Assembly: GCF_005280735.1 (NCBI RefSeq) | Contig: NZ_CP040078.1 | Coordinates: 2,852,001-2,916,000, forward strand | Length of the DNA stretch: 64,000 nt | Origin: Trinickia violacea | GTDB lineage: Bacteria > Pseudomonadota > Gammaproteobacteria > Burkholderiales > Burkholderiaceae | Reading direction: 5' to 3' | Part shown: positions 52,690-62,305 of the stretch, one piece after another | Numbering within the stretch: position 1 is the stretch's first letter | How the letters are laid out: each line of letters begins with the position of its first letter | Program-made: the position numbers and the translations under genes | The notes under the pieces: model-generated | The model's input: the letters and a program-made list of their open reading frames with translations, nothing else | Databases searched by the model: none | What the model was told of the DNA's origin: nothing

Positions 52690-53547
52690 ATGCTCAAGCG
52701 CTTTCTCCTCAGCAACCCGCTACGCCGCCTTTTTTTCCCGTGGGCGGGCGTCCTTGTTCTAACCGCCTTCGCGGCGAGCGCCGCGCACGCGGACAGCACG
52801 CTCGATCGCATCCATGATCGCCACAAGCTCGTGGTCGGCGTGATCCTGTCCGGGCCGCCGTTCGGCTCGCTCGATCCCGCAACACAGAAGCCGGTCGGCC
52901 TGAACGTCGATCTCGCCGAAAGCCTCGCGAGCCACCTCGGCGTCGCGCTCGAGATGGTGCCGGTGCAGCCGTCGAACCGCGTGCAATTCCTGCAGCAGGG
53001 CAAGGTCGACGCGCTCATCGCCAATATGGAAGTCACGAAGGAGCGCGCCGACCTTCTCACGTACCCGCCAACGCCGTTCGAGGAAATCGGCGGCGCGCTG
53101 ATCACGCGCAAGGACAGCGGCATCAAGAGCTGGAACGACCTGCGCGGCAAACCCGTTTGCGTGTCGCAAGGGAGCAACTACGCCAAGCCCCTCGCCGACG
53201 AATACGGCGCACAGGTCAAGGCGTTCCGCGGCCAGCCCGAATCGCTGCTCGCGCTGCGCGGCAACAACTGCGTCGCCGCGGTTCACGTCGCGCCGACGCT
53301 GCGCCTCTTGGCCGCCAAGAACCCGGACTGGAAGGACTACACGATTCCGGTCTCGAACGATCTGATCCCCTCGCCGTCGGTGATCTGGGTTCGCAAAGGC
53401 GAAACCGACACGCAACATGCGTTCGAAACGATTGTCGAGGACTGGCACCGCAGCGGCTGGCTCATCGACACGGAGCGCAAGAACGGCATGCAGCCGTCGC
53501 AAGCGGTGCTCGACCTGCATGCGAAATTCAAGGCGCAGCCTGCATGA
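52690..53547 (+). CDS. Polar amino acid ABC importer, substrate-binding protein
   Basis: The 285-residue family-3 periplasmic binding protein has a signal peptide (hydrophobic run to about residue 34, AHA cleavage) and the SBP_bac_3 pattern (LVVGVILSGPPFGSLDP, GLNVDLAESLASHLGVALE). It is the first gene of a four-gene importer (overlapping permease, second permease, ATPase). In yxe-type clusters the substrate is S-(2-succino)cysteine or its N-acetyl form; here that is inferred from the set of downstream genes. Confidence 0.9.
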   Translation: MLKRFLLSNPLRRLFFPWAGVLVLTAFAASAAHADSTLDRIHDRHKLVVGVILSGPPFGSLDPATQKPVGLNVDLAESLASHLGVALEMVPVQPSNRVQFLQQGKVDALIANMEVTKERADLLTYPPTPFEEIGGALITRKDSGIKSWNDLRGKPVCVSQGSNYAKPLADEYGAQVKAFRGQPESLLALRGNNCVAAVHVAPTLRLLAAKNPDWKDYTIPVSNDLIPSPSVIWVRKGETDTQHAFETIVEDWHRSGWLIDTERKNGMQPSQAVLDLHAKFKAQPA

Positions 53548-53987
53548 GCGCCGCGCCGCTCGAAGCGGCCGTCGCCGCGCTCAAGCGCGCCGGGCTCGAC
53601 TACGGCTTCGTGCTCGACGCCGACGACCGCCTGTCGTTCGTCCACGGCATGCTGGTGACAGTCGAGCTGGCCCTCGTCACCGCATGCTTCAGCATCGTGG
53701 CCGGCGTGCTGCTCGCGTCGATGCTGCGATCGCCGCATGCGGCGCTCGCCCGCAGCGCGCGCGCTTTCATCGAAGTCACGCGCAATACGCCGACTCTGGT
53801 GCAGCTCTTCTGCGCGTTTCTCGTGCTCAACATGCTGTTGAGCGAAGCATTGCGCAGCCTCGGCGGCAATCCGTTGACGCCGTTCATCTGGAGCGTCGCG
53901 GTGATCGCGTTGCACAAGGGCGCGTTTCATGCGGAAGCGCTGCGAGCCGGCATCGAAGCAGTGAGGATGCCTGGATATGGCCACTGA
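53544..53987 (+). CDS. Truncated amino acid ABC permease
   Basis: The 147-residue protein aligns with the first two-thirds of family-3 permeases (GMLVTVELALVTACFSIVAG, TRNTPTLVQLFCAFLVLN, HKGAFHAEALRAGIEAV) but then ends after RMPGYGH. Full-length relatives have 210-240 residues and the EAA loop that docks the ATPase immediately after this point. The loss of about 70-80 residues and the odd end suggest an internal deletion that fused into the next gene start. ATGA overlap with the binding-protein gene. Probably non-functional. Confidence 0.75.
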   Translation: MSAAPLEAAVAALKRAGLDYGFVLDADDRLSFVHGMLVTVELALVTACFSIVAGVLLASMLRSPHAALARSARAFIEVTRNTPTLVQLFCAFLVLNMLLSEALRSLGGNPLTPFIWSVAVIALHKGAFHAEALRAGIEAVRMPGYGH

Positions 53988-54783
53988 GCCCCTCGTCTCG
54001 CTTCCCGCTCTCGCGCCAAGCCGCCGCCCGGGCGCGCTCGCTGCCGTGCTCGTGGTCGCTGCGCTGCTCGCATTAGGCGAGCGCGAACTCGCCGCCAGCG
54101 CACGCAACACCGCATTCGCCGCGTTGCTCAAATGGGCGCCCGCGCTCGGCAAGTCGCTCTTGGTCAACATCGAAATCAGCGTGCTCGCAGTCTTGATCGG
54201 CAGCGTGGCCGGGCTCGCGCTGGGGCCGCTGCTGTTGTCGCCGTTGGCGCCGGCGCGCATCGCGGCGCGTGCGTACGTGCAGGGGTTTCGCAACGCGCCG
54301 CTCCTCGTACTGATCTACTTTTCGACCTACGTGTTTCCGTTCGAGATTCCGCTCGGCCATCACGCGCTGCCCTTCCCTGACTGGTTCAAGGTCACGCTGG
54401 GACTCGCGCTGCCGGCGAGCGCGAACGTCGCGGAGATTTTTCGCGGCGCGATCCAATCCATTCCGCACGCGCAATGGGATGCCGCGCGGTCGCTCGCGTT
54501 TTCCCGCACTCAGGTGTTCCGCTGGATCATCCTGCCGCAGTGCGTGAAGCGCATGCTGCCGCCGTGGATGAACCTGTACGCGAGCATCACGATGGGCACC
54601 TCGCTCGCGTCGCTGGTCGGCGTGCACGACCTGCTCGATACCGCCCAGGTGGCAAGCAACACCGTCGCGCGCGCGGACTTCACCGTGCTCGTGTATTTCA
54701 CCGTGCTGGGCCTCTTCTTCGCCTATTGCTATCCGATCGCGCGCTTCACGCGGCGCCTGGAACAACGTTATGCGCTCAGTTGA
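53977..54783 (+). CDS. Polar amino acid ABC importer, permease
   Basis: The 268-residue membrane protein has an N-terminal extension, a leading helix, and the permease core with GFRNAPLLVLIYFSTYV and the EAA-like loop (EIFRGAIQSIPHAQWDAARSLAFS, as two parts). It is complete in the region missing from the preceding permease. Its ATG lies inside the last codons of the truncated permease gene, and it overlaps the ATPase gene by 14 bases. A homodimer could still support transport. Confidence 0.9.
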   Translation: MATEPLVSLPALAPSRRPGALAAVLVVAALLALGERELAASARNTAFAALLKWAPALGKSLLVNIEISVLAVLIGSVAGLALGPLLLSPLAPARIAARAYVQGFRNAPLLVLIYFSTYVFPFEIPLGHHALPFPDWFKVTLGLALPASANVAEIFRGAIQSIPHAQWDAARSLAFSRTQVFRWIILPQCVKRMLPPWMNLYASITMGTSLASLVGVHDLLDTAQVASNTVARADFTVLVYFTVLGLFFAYCYPIARFTRRLEQRYALS

Positions 54784-55636
54784 ACCCTTCGTCTCCACCG
54801 CTGCGAACGACGCGCCGCGGCCGCTCGTCAGCCTGCGCGACGTGCACTTGTCGTTCGGCGCGAACCCCGTATTGAACGGCATCGACCTCGACGTGTTCCG
54901 AGGCCAGGCGGTGTCGATCATCGGGCCGTCAGGGTCGGGAAAATCGACGATCCTGCGCTGCATCACCGGCTTGCTGAAACCGCAGAGCGGCACGATCGAA
55001 GTCGACGGCACGCGCGTCGATCGGCTCGCTTCCGAGCATGACGAAATTGCGCTGCGAAAGCGGGTCGGCTTCGTGTTCCAGCAGTACAACTTGTTTCCGC
55101 ATTTGAGCGTGCTCGACAACCTGGTGGCGGCCCCGGTGCGGATTCTCGGCCGCGACAAGAAGAGCGCGATCCGCCATGCGCACGAACTGCTTGCGCGCGT
55201 GAGGCTCGCCGACAAGGCGCACGCCTATCCGGGCCAGCTTTCCGGCGGACAGCAGCAGCGCGTCGCGATTGCACGCGCGCTCGCGATGCAGCCGGATTTG
55301 ATCCTGTTCGACGAAGTGACATCGGCGCTCGATCCGGAGATGGTCGGCGAGGTGCTGAACGTGATACGCGATCTCGTCAGGGACGGCATGACGTGCGTGC
55401 TCGTTACGCATGAGATGCGGTTTGCCGAGGAAGTCAGCGATGCGGTGTTCTTTACCGAGGCCGGTGTGATCGTCGAGCATGGGCCTGCGGCGCGGGTGTT
55501 TCGCGAACCGGCGAGTCCGCGTACGCAGGCGTTTTTGGCGCGTTCGCTTGCGGTGGGTAGCGATGCGCGCAGCCGCGATTCGAGCGTGGTGGTTCACGCG
55601 CCGATCAAGCTCGATTTGAGCAAATTCGCGGTTTGA
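54770..55636 (+). CDS. Polar amino acid ABC importer, ATP-binding protein
   Basis: The 288-residue ATPase has Walker A (GPSGSGKST, about residues 53-61), the Q-loop, signature LSGGQQQRVAIARALA and Walker B LILFDEVTSAL, then the His switch (VTHEM). It is of the GlnQ/ArtP class. A 30-residue C-terminal extension is longer than usual. It is last in the importer operon and starts inside the preceding permease gene. Confidence 0.94.
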   Translation: MRSVEPFVSTAANDAPRPLVSLRDVHLSFGANPVLNGIDLDVFRGQAVSIIGPSGSGKSTILRCITGLLKPQSGTIEVDGTRVDRLASEHDEIALRKRVGFVFQQYNLFPHLSVLDNLVAAPVRILGRDKKSAIRHAHELLARVRLADKAHAYPGQLSGGQQQRVAIARALAMQPDLILFDEVTSALDPEMVGEVLNVIRDLVRDGMTCVLVTHEMRFAEEVSDAVFFTEAGVIVEHGPAARVFREPASPRTQAFLARSLAVGSDARSRDSSVVVHAPIKLDLSKFAV

Positions 55637-55688
55637 TACTAGGACGCGCTGCGGTTGGGCAGCGCGCAACCCCTACGCGCGCCCTACC

Positions 55689-57020
55689 TCACCCCGCCGC
55701 GTACCGGCTCACCGGCCGCCGCAACCCAAGATGCTCCCGCAGCGTCGTCCCCGAATATTCGGTACGAAAGAGACCGCGCCGCTGCAACTCCGGCACCACC
55801 AGCTCGACAAAGTCATCGAGACCGCCCGGAAAATACGGCGGCATGATGTTGAATCCGTCCGCGCCCTCGCCGACGAACCATTCCTCGAGCGCATCGGCAA
55901 CCTGCACCGCCGTGCCCCAAACGATCCGATGCCCGCGCGCGCCGGCAACGAGGTGATAAAGCTCGCGCAACGTCAGGTTCTCGCGGTGCGCGAGATCGGT
56001 CAGCAACTTGGCGCGGCTCTTCAACTGCTCCGATTCGGGCAGATCCGGCAGCGGACCATCGAGCGGATACTTCGACACATCGTGACCGAGCCGGTCCGAC
56101 AGCAGCGTCAACGCGCCGGACGTATCGGTCCATTCCTGCAGTTGCGCGTACTTGTCCTTCGCTTCCTGCTCGGTGCGCCCGATGACCGGGAAGACACCCG
56201 GCATCACGTGAAGCTGCTCGTTCTCGCGGCCGTACTTTGCGAGCCGCCCCTTGAGGTCGCGATAGAACACGCGCGCCTCATCCAGCGTCTGCTGCGCGGT
56301 GAACACCACTTCCGCCGTGCGCGCGGCCAGCTCTTGCCCCGGCCCCGACGAGCCGGCTTGAATCACCACCGGATGCCCTTGCGGCGGACGCGACGTGTTC
56401 AACGGCCCCTTCACCGAGAAGAAGCGTCCCTCATGCGCAAGCGTATGCACCTTGTCCGGGTCGAAGTAGACGCCGCTCGCCTTGTCGCGCACTACGGCGT
56501 CGTCGTCCCAGCTGTCCCACAGTCCCTTGACGACGTCGACGAACTCGCCGGCCATCTCGTAGCGCAACGCATGATCGGGGTGATTGCCGCGCGTGAAGTT
56601 CGCCGCGGTGCGATCGTACGACGTGGTGACGACGTTCCACGCGGCGCGGCCTTGGCTCAAATGATCGAGCGACGCGAACGCACGCGCGATGTGATACGGC
56701 TCGCTATAGGTCGTCGACGCCGTCGCCGCGAGGCCGATATGGCGCGTCCCCATCGCGAGCGCCGACAGCAGGCACAGCGGCTCGAAGCGCATCGCCATCG
56801 ACGGATGCGCGTCCGGTCCGCTCGTCAAGCCATCGGCGAGAAACACCATGTCGAACTTCGCGCGCTCGGCAGTCTGCGTGATCCGCTGCATCAGCGCGAG
56901 ATTTTCGCTGCCGGATTGCGCATCGGGATGGCGCCAGCCTGCGACGTGATGACCGGCGCCTTGGATGAAGAGGCCCAGGCGCATCTGGCGCGCGCGGGAA
57001 ACGGGTTGCGATTGGCTCAT
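55689..57020 (-). CDS. Flavin-dependent monooxygenase, NtaA/SnaA/DszA (YxeK-like) family
   Basis: The 443-residue LLM-class protein has FIQGAGHHVAGWRHPDA near the start, FLADGLTSG, RHIGLAATASTTYSEPYH and a GHPVVIQAGSSGPGQELAA block, typical of FMNH2-dependent monooxygenases that split C-S or C-N bonds. In yxe-type clusters the homologue (YxeK) cleaves N-acetyl-S-(2-succino)cysteine. It overlaps the PrpD-like gene by ATGA. Convergent with the ABC importer genes. Confidence 0.9.
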   Translation of the reverse strand: MSQSQPVSRARQMRLGLFIQGAGHHVAGWRHPDAQSGSENLALMQRITQTAERAKFDMVFLADGLTSGPDAHPSMAMRFEPLCLLSALAMGTRHIGLAATASTTYSEPYHIARAFASLDHLSQGRAAWNVVTTSYDRTAANFTRGNHPDHALRYEMAGEFVDVVKGLWDSWDDDAVVRDKASGVYFDPDKVHTLAHEGRFFSVKGPLNTSRPPQGHPVVIQAGSSGPGQELAARTAEVVFTAQQTLDEARVFYRDLKGRLAKYGRENEQLHVMPGVFPVIGRTEQEAKDKYAQLQEWTDTSGALTLLSDRLGHDVSKYPLDGPLPDLPESEQLKSRAKLLTDLAHRENLTLRELYHLVAGARGHRIVWGTAVQVADALEEWFVGEGADGFNIMPPYFPGGLDDFVELVVPELQRRGLFRTEYSGTTLREHLGLRRPVSRYAAG

Positions 57021-58402
57021 GCTTGGATATCGGTGAAGGCTTGAAATACGGATGCGAGATCGTCGGCGCTTTGCATCGTCTCGATTGCCGCAGGCAATTC
57101 GAGCAATGCGGGGGCGTGCTTGACCGCGTCGGCGAATTTGGCGCGCAGGTCTGCGGCGCTGACGAGACGCTCGGTTTTGTGGCTCACCGTCGTGCCGTTT
57201 TTCAGCGCGATCTCGACCACCGAAAAACGCGTGGCCGGATCGGTCGACGCGCGCGGCGCAGCGTGATCGTGCTGGCGCGTCACGCGGGCGGCGAGCGCGA
57301 TCAGATCGGGACGCACCGGCACGTCGGCGAAGGTCGCGACACTCGCGCGGCCATCGGTCAACGCAGCGGCCAGCGCATATTCGACGCTGAAGCGCGCTTC
57401 GAGTCCGGTCGCGGGCAAGTGCGTGAGGAGAGGCGTATCGCCGGCGGGTGGAAAGGTGACGGTGATCCGTTCGATGTCGCCGGCAACCAGGCGGTGCGCG
57501 GCGCGCAGCGTAAGCGCGGCGTCGAGCGCGTAGTGCGTCGCGGTACAGCACGGCCATGGCTTGAAGTACAGCCCCGGCGAGACGATCTGCCAAGGCGCGC
57601 TCCAGCCGTCGAGCACGCGCCGCGGCGCTTGCGCGCCCGCGCCGAATACCGCGAAGAAGCCACTCGGACCGTCGAGCGCCGCGCGTGAACCCTGCAAGCC
57701 CTGCGCGGCAAGCTGCGCTGCGAAGAGACCGGCGCGCGCCGCCTGCGCCGCGTGCAGCGGCTTCGCTTCGCTGCCGAACTGCAGGCGCAGACCGGCCGAC
57801 TGCGTCGCGGCAAGACCTAGCGCATTCTCGATAGCGTCCGCATCGAGACGCAGCAGATAAGCCGCCGCAGCAGCCGCGCCCAGCGTGCCGAGCGTCGCCG
57901 TGTTGTGAAAGCCCTGCTCGTAATGGCGGCTGCCGAGCGCGAGTCCGAGCCGCGCCATCGTCTCGACGCCGACCACATAGGCGGCGAGAAAATCGCGCGC
58001 ACTGCTGCGCCGCGTCTGCGCCAACGCCAGCAAAGCAGGCAGCAGCACCGTGCCCGGATGGCCGCGCACGCTGCTATGGACGTCGTCGTAGTCGAGCGCG
58101 TGACCCGCATAGCCGTTGAGCAGCGCAGCGTCGAGCACGCCGACCGTCTGCGGATAGCCGATCGCCGACGCCTCGCCGCGACTGCCGCCGGCAACCACGG
58201 CGAGCAGCTTGCGGTAGCCTGCGTCGTCGGCGCCGGCAAACGCAGCCGCTAAAAAATCGAGCAGGCCGCGCCGGGCAGCGGCGATCGCGCCGGCATCGTC
58301 GAACGGGTTGGCGGCGGCGATCGCGGCAGCCAGCCCGCGCGTTACGTGACCGGCCTCGTCACCGGCAATTTCGGCAACGGCAGATTCGGAAGAGATGGAC
58401 AT
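57017..58402 (-). CDS. MmgE/PrpD-family protein (YxeQ-like)
   Basis: The 461-residue protein has the MmgE/PrpD fold signature (GLLDFLAAAFAG, GHALDYDDVHSSVRGHPGTVLLPALLALA, EQGFHNTATLGTLGAA), shared with 2-methylcitrate dehydratase and YxeQ. Catalytic role in the yxe set is unclear. The start may be ATG at 58402 or a GTG ten codons earlier; neither has a strong ribosome site. It is the first gene of a pair with the flavin monooxygenase and follows the MFS gene by about 195 bases. Confidence 0.87.
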   Translation of the reverse strand: MSISSESAVAEIAGDEAGHVTRGLAAAIAAANPFDDAGAIAAARRGLLDFLAAAFAGADDAGYRKLLAVVAGGSRGEASAIGYPQTVGVLDAALLNGYAGHALDYDDVHSSVRGHPGTVLLPALLALAQTRRSSARDFLAAYVVGVETMARLGLALGSRHYEQGFHNTATLGTLGAAAAAAYLLRLDADAIENALGLAATQSAGLRLQFGSEAKPLHAAQAARAGLFAAQLAAQGLQGSRAALDGPSGFFAVFGAGAQAPRRVLDGWSAPWQIVSPGLYFKPWPCCTATHYALDAALTLRAAHRLVAGDIERITVTFPPAGDTPLLTHLPATGLEARFSVEYALAAALTDGRASVATFADVPVRPDLIALAARVTRQHDHAAPRASTDPATRFSVVEIALKNGTTVSHKTERLVSAADLRAKFADAVKHAPALLELPAAIETMQSADDLASVFQAFTDIQA

Positions 58403-58538
58403 GTCGCGTGAGGGAAATCCTGCGTAGAGCACGTCGTGGCACGTAGTGCACGTGAAACGGTCGTGCAGATGCTAACGAAGGCACTTCCCTGCGACAAACA
58501 AGATTTCCCGCTTTCGATATCGCGTTTAGAGCGATGCG

Positions 58539-58561
58539 GCAGCAGCGATCCACGCTGCTGC
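58539..58561 (-). terminator. 9-bp hairpin after the MFS gene
   Basis: GCAGCAGCG and CGCTGCTGC pair perfectly around a 5-base loop, 35 bases past the MFS stop on the minus strand. No T-run follows. It may end or stabilise the M20-MFS transcript before the PrpD gene. Confidence 0.45.
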
Positions 58562-58596
58562 GGTGACGTCATCTCCGCGCGAAGCGTCCGACGCGT

Positions 58597-59934
58597 TCAA
58601 TCGAGCGCTTTATTGCCGGTCTCCTCGAACATCGAAACGGCAATCAGCGAGATCAGGACACAACCGATCATGTACCACGCCGGCGCCATCTTGCTGCCCG
58701 TCGCGTGGATCAGCCAGCCGGCGACGAGCTGCGCCGTGCCGCCGAACACCGAAACCGCGATCGCATACGCGCTCGACATGTACCCCGCGCGCAGATGCTT
58801 CGGGAAGTTTTCCGGCATCAGCGCGTAGGCCGGCGCTGAGCCCATCGTGTAGCAGAGCATCAGCACGATCAGCGCAGCGAGCACGACCGGCAGCGACGGG
58901 AAATGCGTCATGATCCAGAACGCCGGATACAGCAGCAGGATCAGCGCGATGCGGCCGATCACCGTGAGCGGCTTGCGGCGCCCCATGCGGTCCGACCACG
59001 CGCCGTAGACCGGGCACATCACGAGCGAGATCGTGCTCGACGCGACGCCGGCCAGCATCGACATCTTCGGCGGCAAGCCAAGGTACTGGATGCAGTACGT
59101 GGGCATGTAATACATCATCACGTAGGTCGATACCGACATGCCCATGATCGAGAAGATCGTCAGAAACCAGTTGCGCACGTACAGGCCGCGCTTGGGATCG
59201 TCGCGGCTTGCCACGGCTTTCGCTGCGGGCGCCTCTTCGCGGATGTGGCGGCGCAGGTAGATGCCCACCGGCGCGATCAGCGTGCCGACCAGGAACGGAA
59301 TGCGCCAGCCCCAGCTATGCATCGTCTCCGCCGACAACAGGAAGCCGAGGCTCGTCGCAAGACCCGAGCCGAGCAGCGCCGCCGCGCCCTGGCTCGCGAG
59401 CTGCCAGCTCGCGCGAAAACCCCGGCTCGCGGTGCCGCCCATCTCCAGCAGCGTCGCGGTCGCCGCACCGAACTCGCCGCCCTGCGCAAAGCCCTGCACG
59501 AGCCGCGCGACCACGATCAGAACCGGCGCGGCCAGCCCGATCTGCGCATAGGTCGGCGCGAGCCCGATGGCGGCCGATCCAATCGCCATCAACAGGATGG
59601 TGAGCGTGAGCGCAGGCTTGCGGCCGGCGCGGTCCGCGTAACGGCCGAGCACGATGCCGCCGAGCGGACGCATCACGAAGCCCACGGCGAACACCGCGAA
59701 GGCGAGCAGTGACGACGTGATCGGGTCGTTCGCCGGGAAGAACTGGTGGCCGATCGTCAGCGCGAAGTAGCTATAGACGGTGAAGTCGAAGAACTCGAGC
59801 AGGTTGCCGATCACCGCCGCCAGCACGATCTTGCGCTGTTGTCCCGGCGACATCAGAGGCGCTTCGGCACCCGGCGCAGCGACGCCCGGAGCTTCCACGT
59901 CCGTGCGAGCAAGCGAATTCGTCGCCGTGTTCAT
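58597..59934 (-). CDS. MFS transporter, metabolite:H+ symporter type
   Basis: The 445-residue protein has 12 hydrophobic segments and the loop motif GRYADRAGRKPAL between helices 2 and 3, plus ARLVQGFAQGGEFGAA of the metabolite:H+ symporter group (ProP/KgtP/citrate-like). It overlaps the M20 gene by ATGA, so both are one unit. Transport of the pathway substrate or a side product, such as a dicarboxylate, is inferred. Confidence 0.9.
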   Translation of the reverse strand: MNTATNSLARTDVEAPGVAAPGAEAPLMSPGQQRKIVLAAVIGNLLEFFDFTVYSYFALTIGHQFFPANDPITSSLLAFAVFAVGFVMRPLGGIVLGRYADRAGRKPALTLTILLMAIGSAAIGLAPTYAQIGLAAPVLIVVARLVQGFAQGGEFGAATATLLEMGGTASRGFRASWQLASQGAAALLGSGLATSLGFLLSAETMHSWGWRIPFLVGTLIAPVGIYLRRHIREEAPAAKAVASRDDPKRGLYVRNWFLTIFSIMGMSVSTYVMMYYMPTYCIQYLGLPPKMSMLAGVASSTISLVMCPVYGAWSDRMGRRKPLTVIGRIALILLLYPAFWIMTHFPSLPVVLAALIVLMLCYTMGSAPAYALMPENFPKHLRAGYMSSAYAIAVSVFGGTAQLVAGWLIHATGSKMAPAWYMIGCVLISLIAVSMFEETGNKALD

Positions 59935-61121
59935 GCGCGCTCCTTGCTGAGAAAGCGTTCGACGAGACGCGTCCAGAAGGCCGCGCCGATGGTCAGGTTT
60001 TCGTCATTGAAGTCGTAACGGGCGTTGTGCAGCATCGGCCGTCCTTCGCCGTTGCCGAGCCGCACGAAGCAGCCGGGGCGCTGTTGCAGGTAATACGCGA
60101 AGTCCTCGCTGCCCGCGATCGGCGGGAACGGCGCGATGACGTGCTCCGGCCCGACCAGCTCTTCGGCCACCCGGCGCGCGAATTCCGTCTCGGCCTCGCT
60201 GTTGACGAGCACCGGATAGCCGCGGATGAAGTCGATCTCGGCCGTCGCGCCGTAGGCTTGCGCCTGCGAGTCGACGATCGCGCGGATGCGCGCTTCGAGC
60301 GTCTCGCGCACTGCCGGCGAGAACGAGCGCACGCTCATTTCGAGCACGGCGTCTTCGGGAATCACGTTCGGCGCGTACCCGGATCTGAACGAGCCGACGG
60401 TCACCACGGCGGCTTCGTTCGGATCGACGTTGCGGGCCACCACCGTTTGCAGCGCCATCACGATACTGCTGCCCACCACGACGGGATCGACGGCCAGATG
60501 CGGCCGCGCCGCGTGACCGCCACGGCCGACGATACGCACCTTGACGGTGTCGGACGCGGCCATCAGCGGCCCCGCGCGAAAGCCGAACGTGCCGACCGGC
60601 ACACCCGGGTGATTGTGCAGTCCGAAGATCGCATCGCACGGGAAACGCTCGAACAGGCCGTCGGCGATCATGCGCACGGCGCCGCTGTCCGACCCGGCCT
60701 CTTCGGCCGGCTGGAAGATCAGGTGCACGGTGCCGTCGAAGCGGCGCGTCTGCGCGAGCTGCTGCGCGGCACCGAGCAACACGGTGGTGTGGCCGTCGTG
60801 ACCGCACGCGTGCATCTTGCCGTCGTGGACGCTCGCATAGTCGAGGCCCGTCTGCTCGTGGATCGGCAACGCATCCATGTCGGCGCGCACGCCCACCGTG
60901 CGCGGGCCCGTCCCCACCTTCAGCGACGCGACGAGCCCATGCCCGCCGACGTTGCGCGTCACGTCGTAGCCCCAGGCTTCGAGCTTGTCCGCCACGAAGC
61001 GCGCCGTCTCGGCTTCCTCGTAGGACAGTTCGGGATGCCGGTGGATGTGGTGACGGATCTCGTCGAGTTGCGGACGTGCGTCGGCCAGATCGGCGACGGT
61101 GCAGTAATGGCTTTCGCTCAT
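59931..61121 (-). CDS. M20-family amidohydrolase (YxeP/hippurate hydrolase-like)
   Basis: The 396-residue enzyme has the M20D features: HRHPELSYEE, GVRADMDALP, HACGHDGHTT (metal Cys/His), FQPAEE with the catalytic Glu, and a late HNARYDFND histidine. M20D enzymes hydrolyse N-acyl amino acids; in yxe-type clusters YxeP deacetylates N-acetylcysteine. The ATG at 61121 is preferred because the conserved start follows and AAGGAG lies upstream, though at long distance. It is first in the M20-MFS unit, divergent from a LysR gene. Confidence 0.9.
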   Translation of the reverse strand: MSESHYCTVADLADARPQLDEIRHHIHRHPELSYEEAETARFVADKLEAWGYDVTRNVGGHGLVASLKVGTGPRTVGVRADMDALPIHEQTGLDYASVHDGKMHACGHDGHTTVLLGAAQQLAQTRRFDGTVHLIFQPAEEAGSDSGAVRMIADGLFERFPCDAIFGLHNHPGVPVGTFGFRAGPLMAASDTVKVRIVGRGGHAARPHLAVDPVVVGSSIVMALQTVVARNVDPNEAAVVTVGSFRSGYAPNVIPEDAVLEMSVRSFSPAVRETLEARIRAIVDSQAQAYGATAEIDFIRGYPVLVNSEAETEFARRVAEELVGPEHVIAPFPPIAGSEDFAYYLQQRPGCFVRLGNGEGRPMLHNARYDFNDENLTIGAAFWTRLVERFLSKERA

Positions 61122-61346
61122 GGTTCGGTGCGGCTCCTTCTTGGACGCGTGCGCAATGAATGCGGTGGATAGGCGGTGGCTCATGGCGGCGAAAGGAAAA
61201 TGTCATGCACGAACCGCCAACGATTCCGGCCGAGTATTGCACCGACGAAAAATTCGACCCATGACGGAAACCAAGCGAAAATGTTGCCTTTAAGGCAACG
61301 ATTGGCGTGGCGGCGCAAGCTGCATTCACGCGGGAGGGACAGCGGC

Positions 61347-62303
61347 ATGGGCGAGACAGATCGCGGCGTGAGTACGCCGGCGGACAGAGGCATCGACGAG
61401 ATCGGCGAGCGCTCGCTGCGCTACCTCGCCGAAATCGCCGCCAGCGGAGGGGTGCGGATGGCGGCCGAGGCGCTCGGCGTGAACGCATCGGTGATCAGCC
61501 GGCAGGTGGCGGCGCTGGAGCGCCGGCTGCGCTTTCCGCTGATCGAGCGGCGCGGGCGCCACGTGGTCGTGACCGAAATCGGCCAGGTGCTCATCGATCA
61601 CTACCGCGACGGCCAGCGTCGCCAGCGCGATCTGGCCGCGCGGCTCGAAGAGTATCGGCACCTGAAGCGCGGCCGGGTCGCGCTCGGCGTCGGCGAGGGC
61701 TTCATCGGCAACCTGATCGCCCGCGCGCTGCAGCGCTTTTCGAGGACGTATCCCGACATCCTCGTCGAGATCCGCTCGGGGCCGACGCCCGTCGTGCTTT
61801 CGCTGGTGCGAGACGATGTCGTCGATATCGGCCTGTGCGCGCGTTCCGCCGACGACCCGGCCATGCGGATCCATCCGTTTGCGGCGAGACCGCTCTGCGC
61901 GGTAGTCGCGCCGTCGCATCGCTTCGCGAAAATGACGATGGTGCCGCCGGCCGAACTTGCGCATGAGCGCCTCATCTTCATGACCGAAGCGTTCGGCGTG
62001 CAGCACTTCGTGCAGTCATTGCTCGACGACGTGCGGTTGAACGTGATGCCCGCCTATCGCGTAGACCTCTTCAACACGGCGCAGACGCTGGCGGCTGCGG
62101 GTCTCGGCGTCGCGTTCATGTCCTCGATCACCGCGCGGCGCGGGATCGAACTCGGCGAGCTGGTTGCGGTGCCGATCGATCACCCGATCGCGGCGGGCTT
62201 CGCGAGCCAGATGATCACGCGCGTCGGGCGGCGGCTGTCGCCGGCGGCCGATCATTTGTGGAAACAGCTGGCGCAGAGCTTTTTGCAAGGCGGGGGGAAA
62301 TAG
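61347..62303 (+). CDS. LysR-family transcriptional regulator
   Basis: The 318-residue protein has the LysR HTH (RSLRYLAEIAASGGVRMAAEALGV... with ASVISRQVAALERRL, residues 22-80) and the substrate domain. GGAGGGAC precedes the ATG at 61347. It is divergent from the M20-MFS operon with a 225-base gap and is the probable regulator of the whole 52.7-61 kb cluster, perhaps sensing the acylated amino acid. Ligand unknown. Confidence 0.9.
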   Translation: MGETDRGVSTPADRGIDEIGERSLRYLAEIAASGGVRMAAEALGVNASVISRQVAALERRLRFPLIERRGRHVVVTEIGQVLIDHYRDGQRRQRDLAARLEEYRHLKRGRVALGVGEGFIGNLIARALQRFSRTYPDILVEIRSGPTPVVLSLVRDDVVDIGLCARSADDPAMRIHPFAARPLCAVVAPSHRFAKMTMVPPAELAHERLIFMTEAFGVQHFVQSLLDDVRLNVMPAYRVDLFNTAQTLAAAGLGVAFMSSITARRGIELGELVAVPIDHPIAAGFASQMITRVGRRLSPAADHLWKQLAQSFLQGGGK

Positions 62304-62305
62304 AC

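Noticed and set aside
57021..57593. Upstream extension of the flavin monooxygenase frame
   Set aside because: It overlaps the PrpD-like gene in another frame and has no family resemblance; the ATG at 57020 gives the normal protein length and an ATGA overlap.
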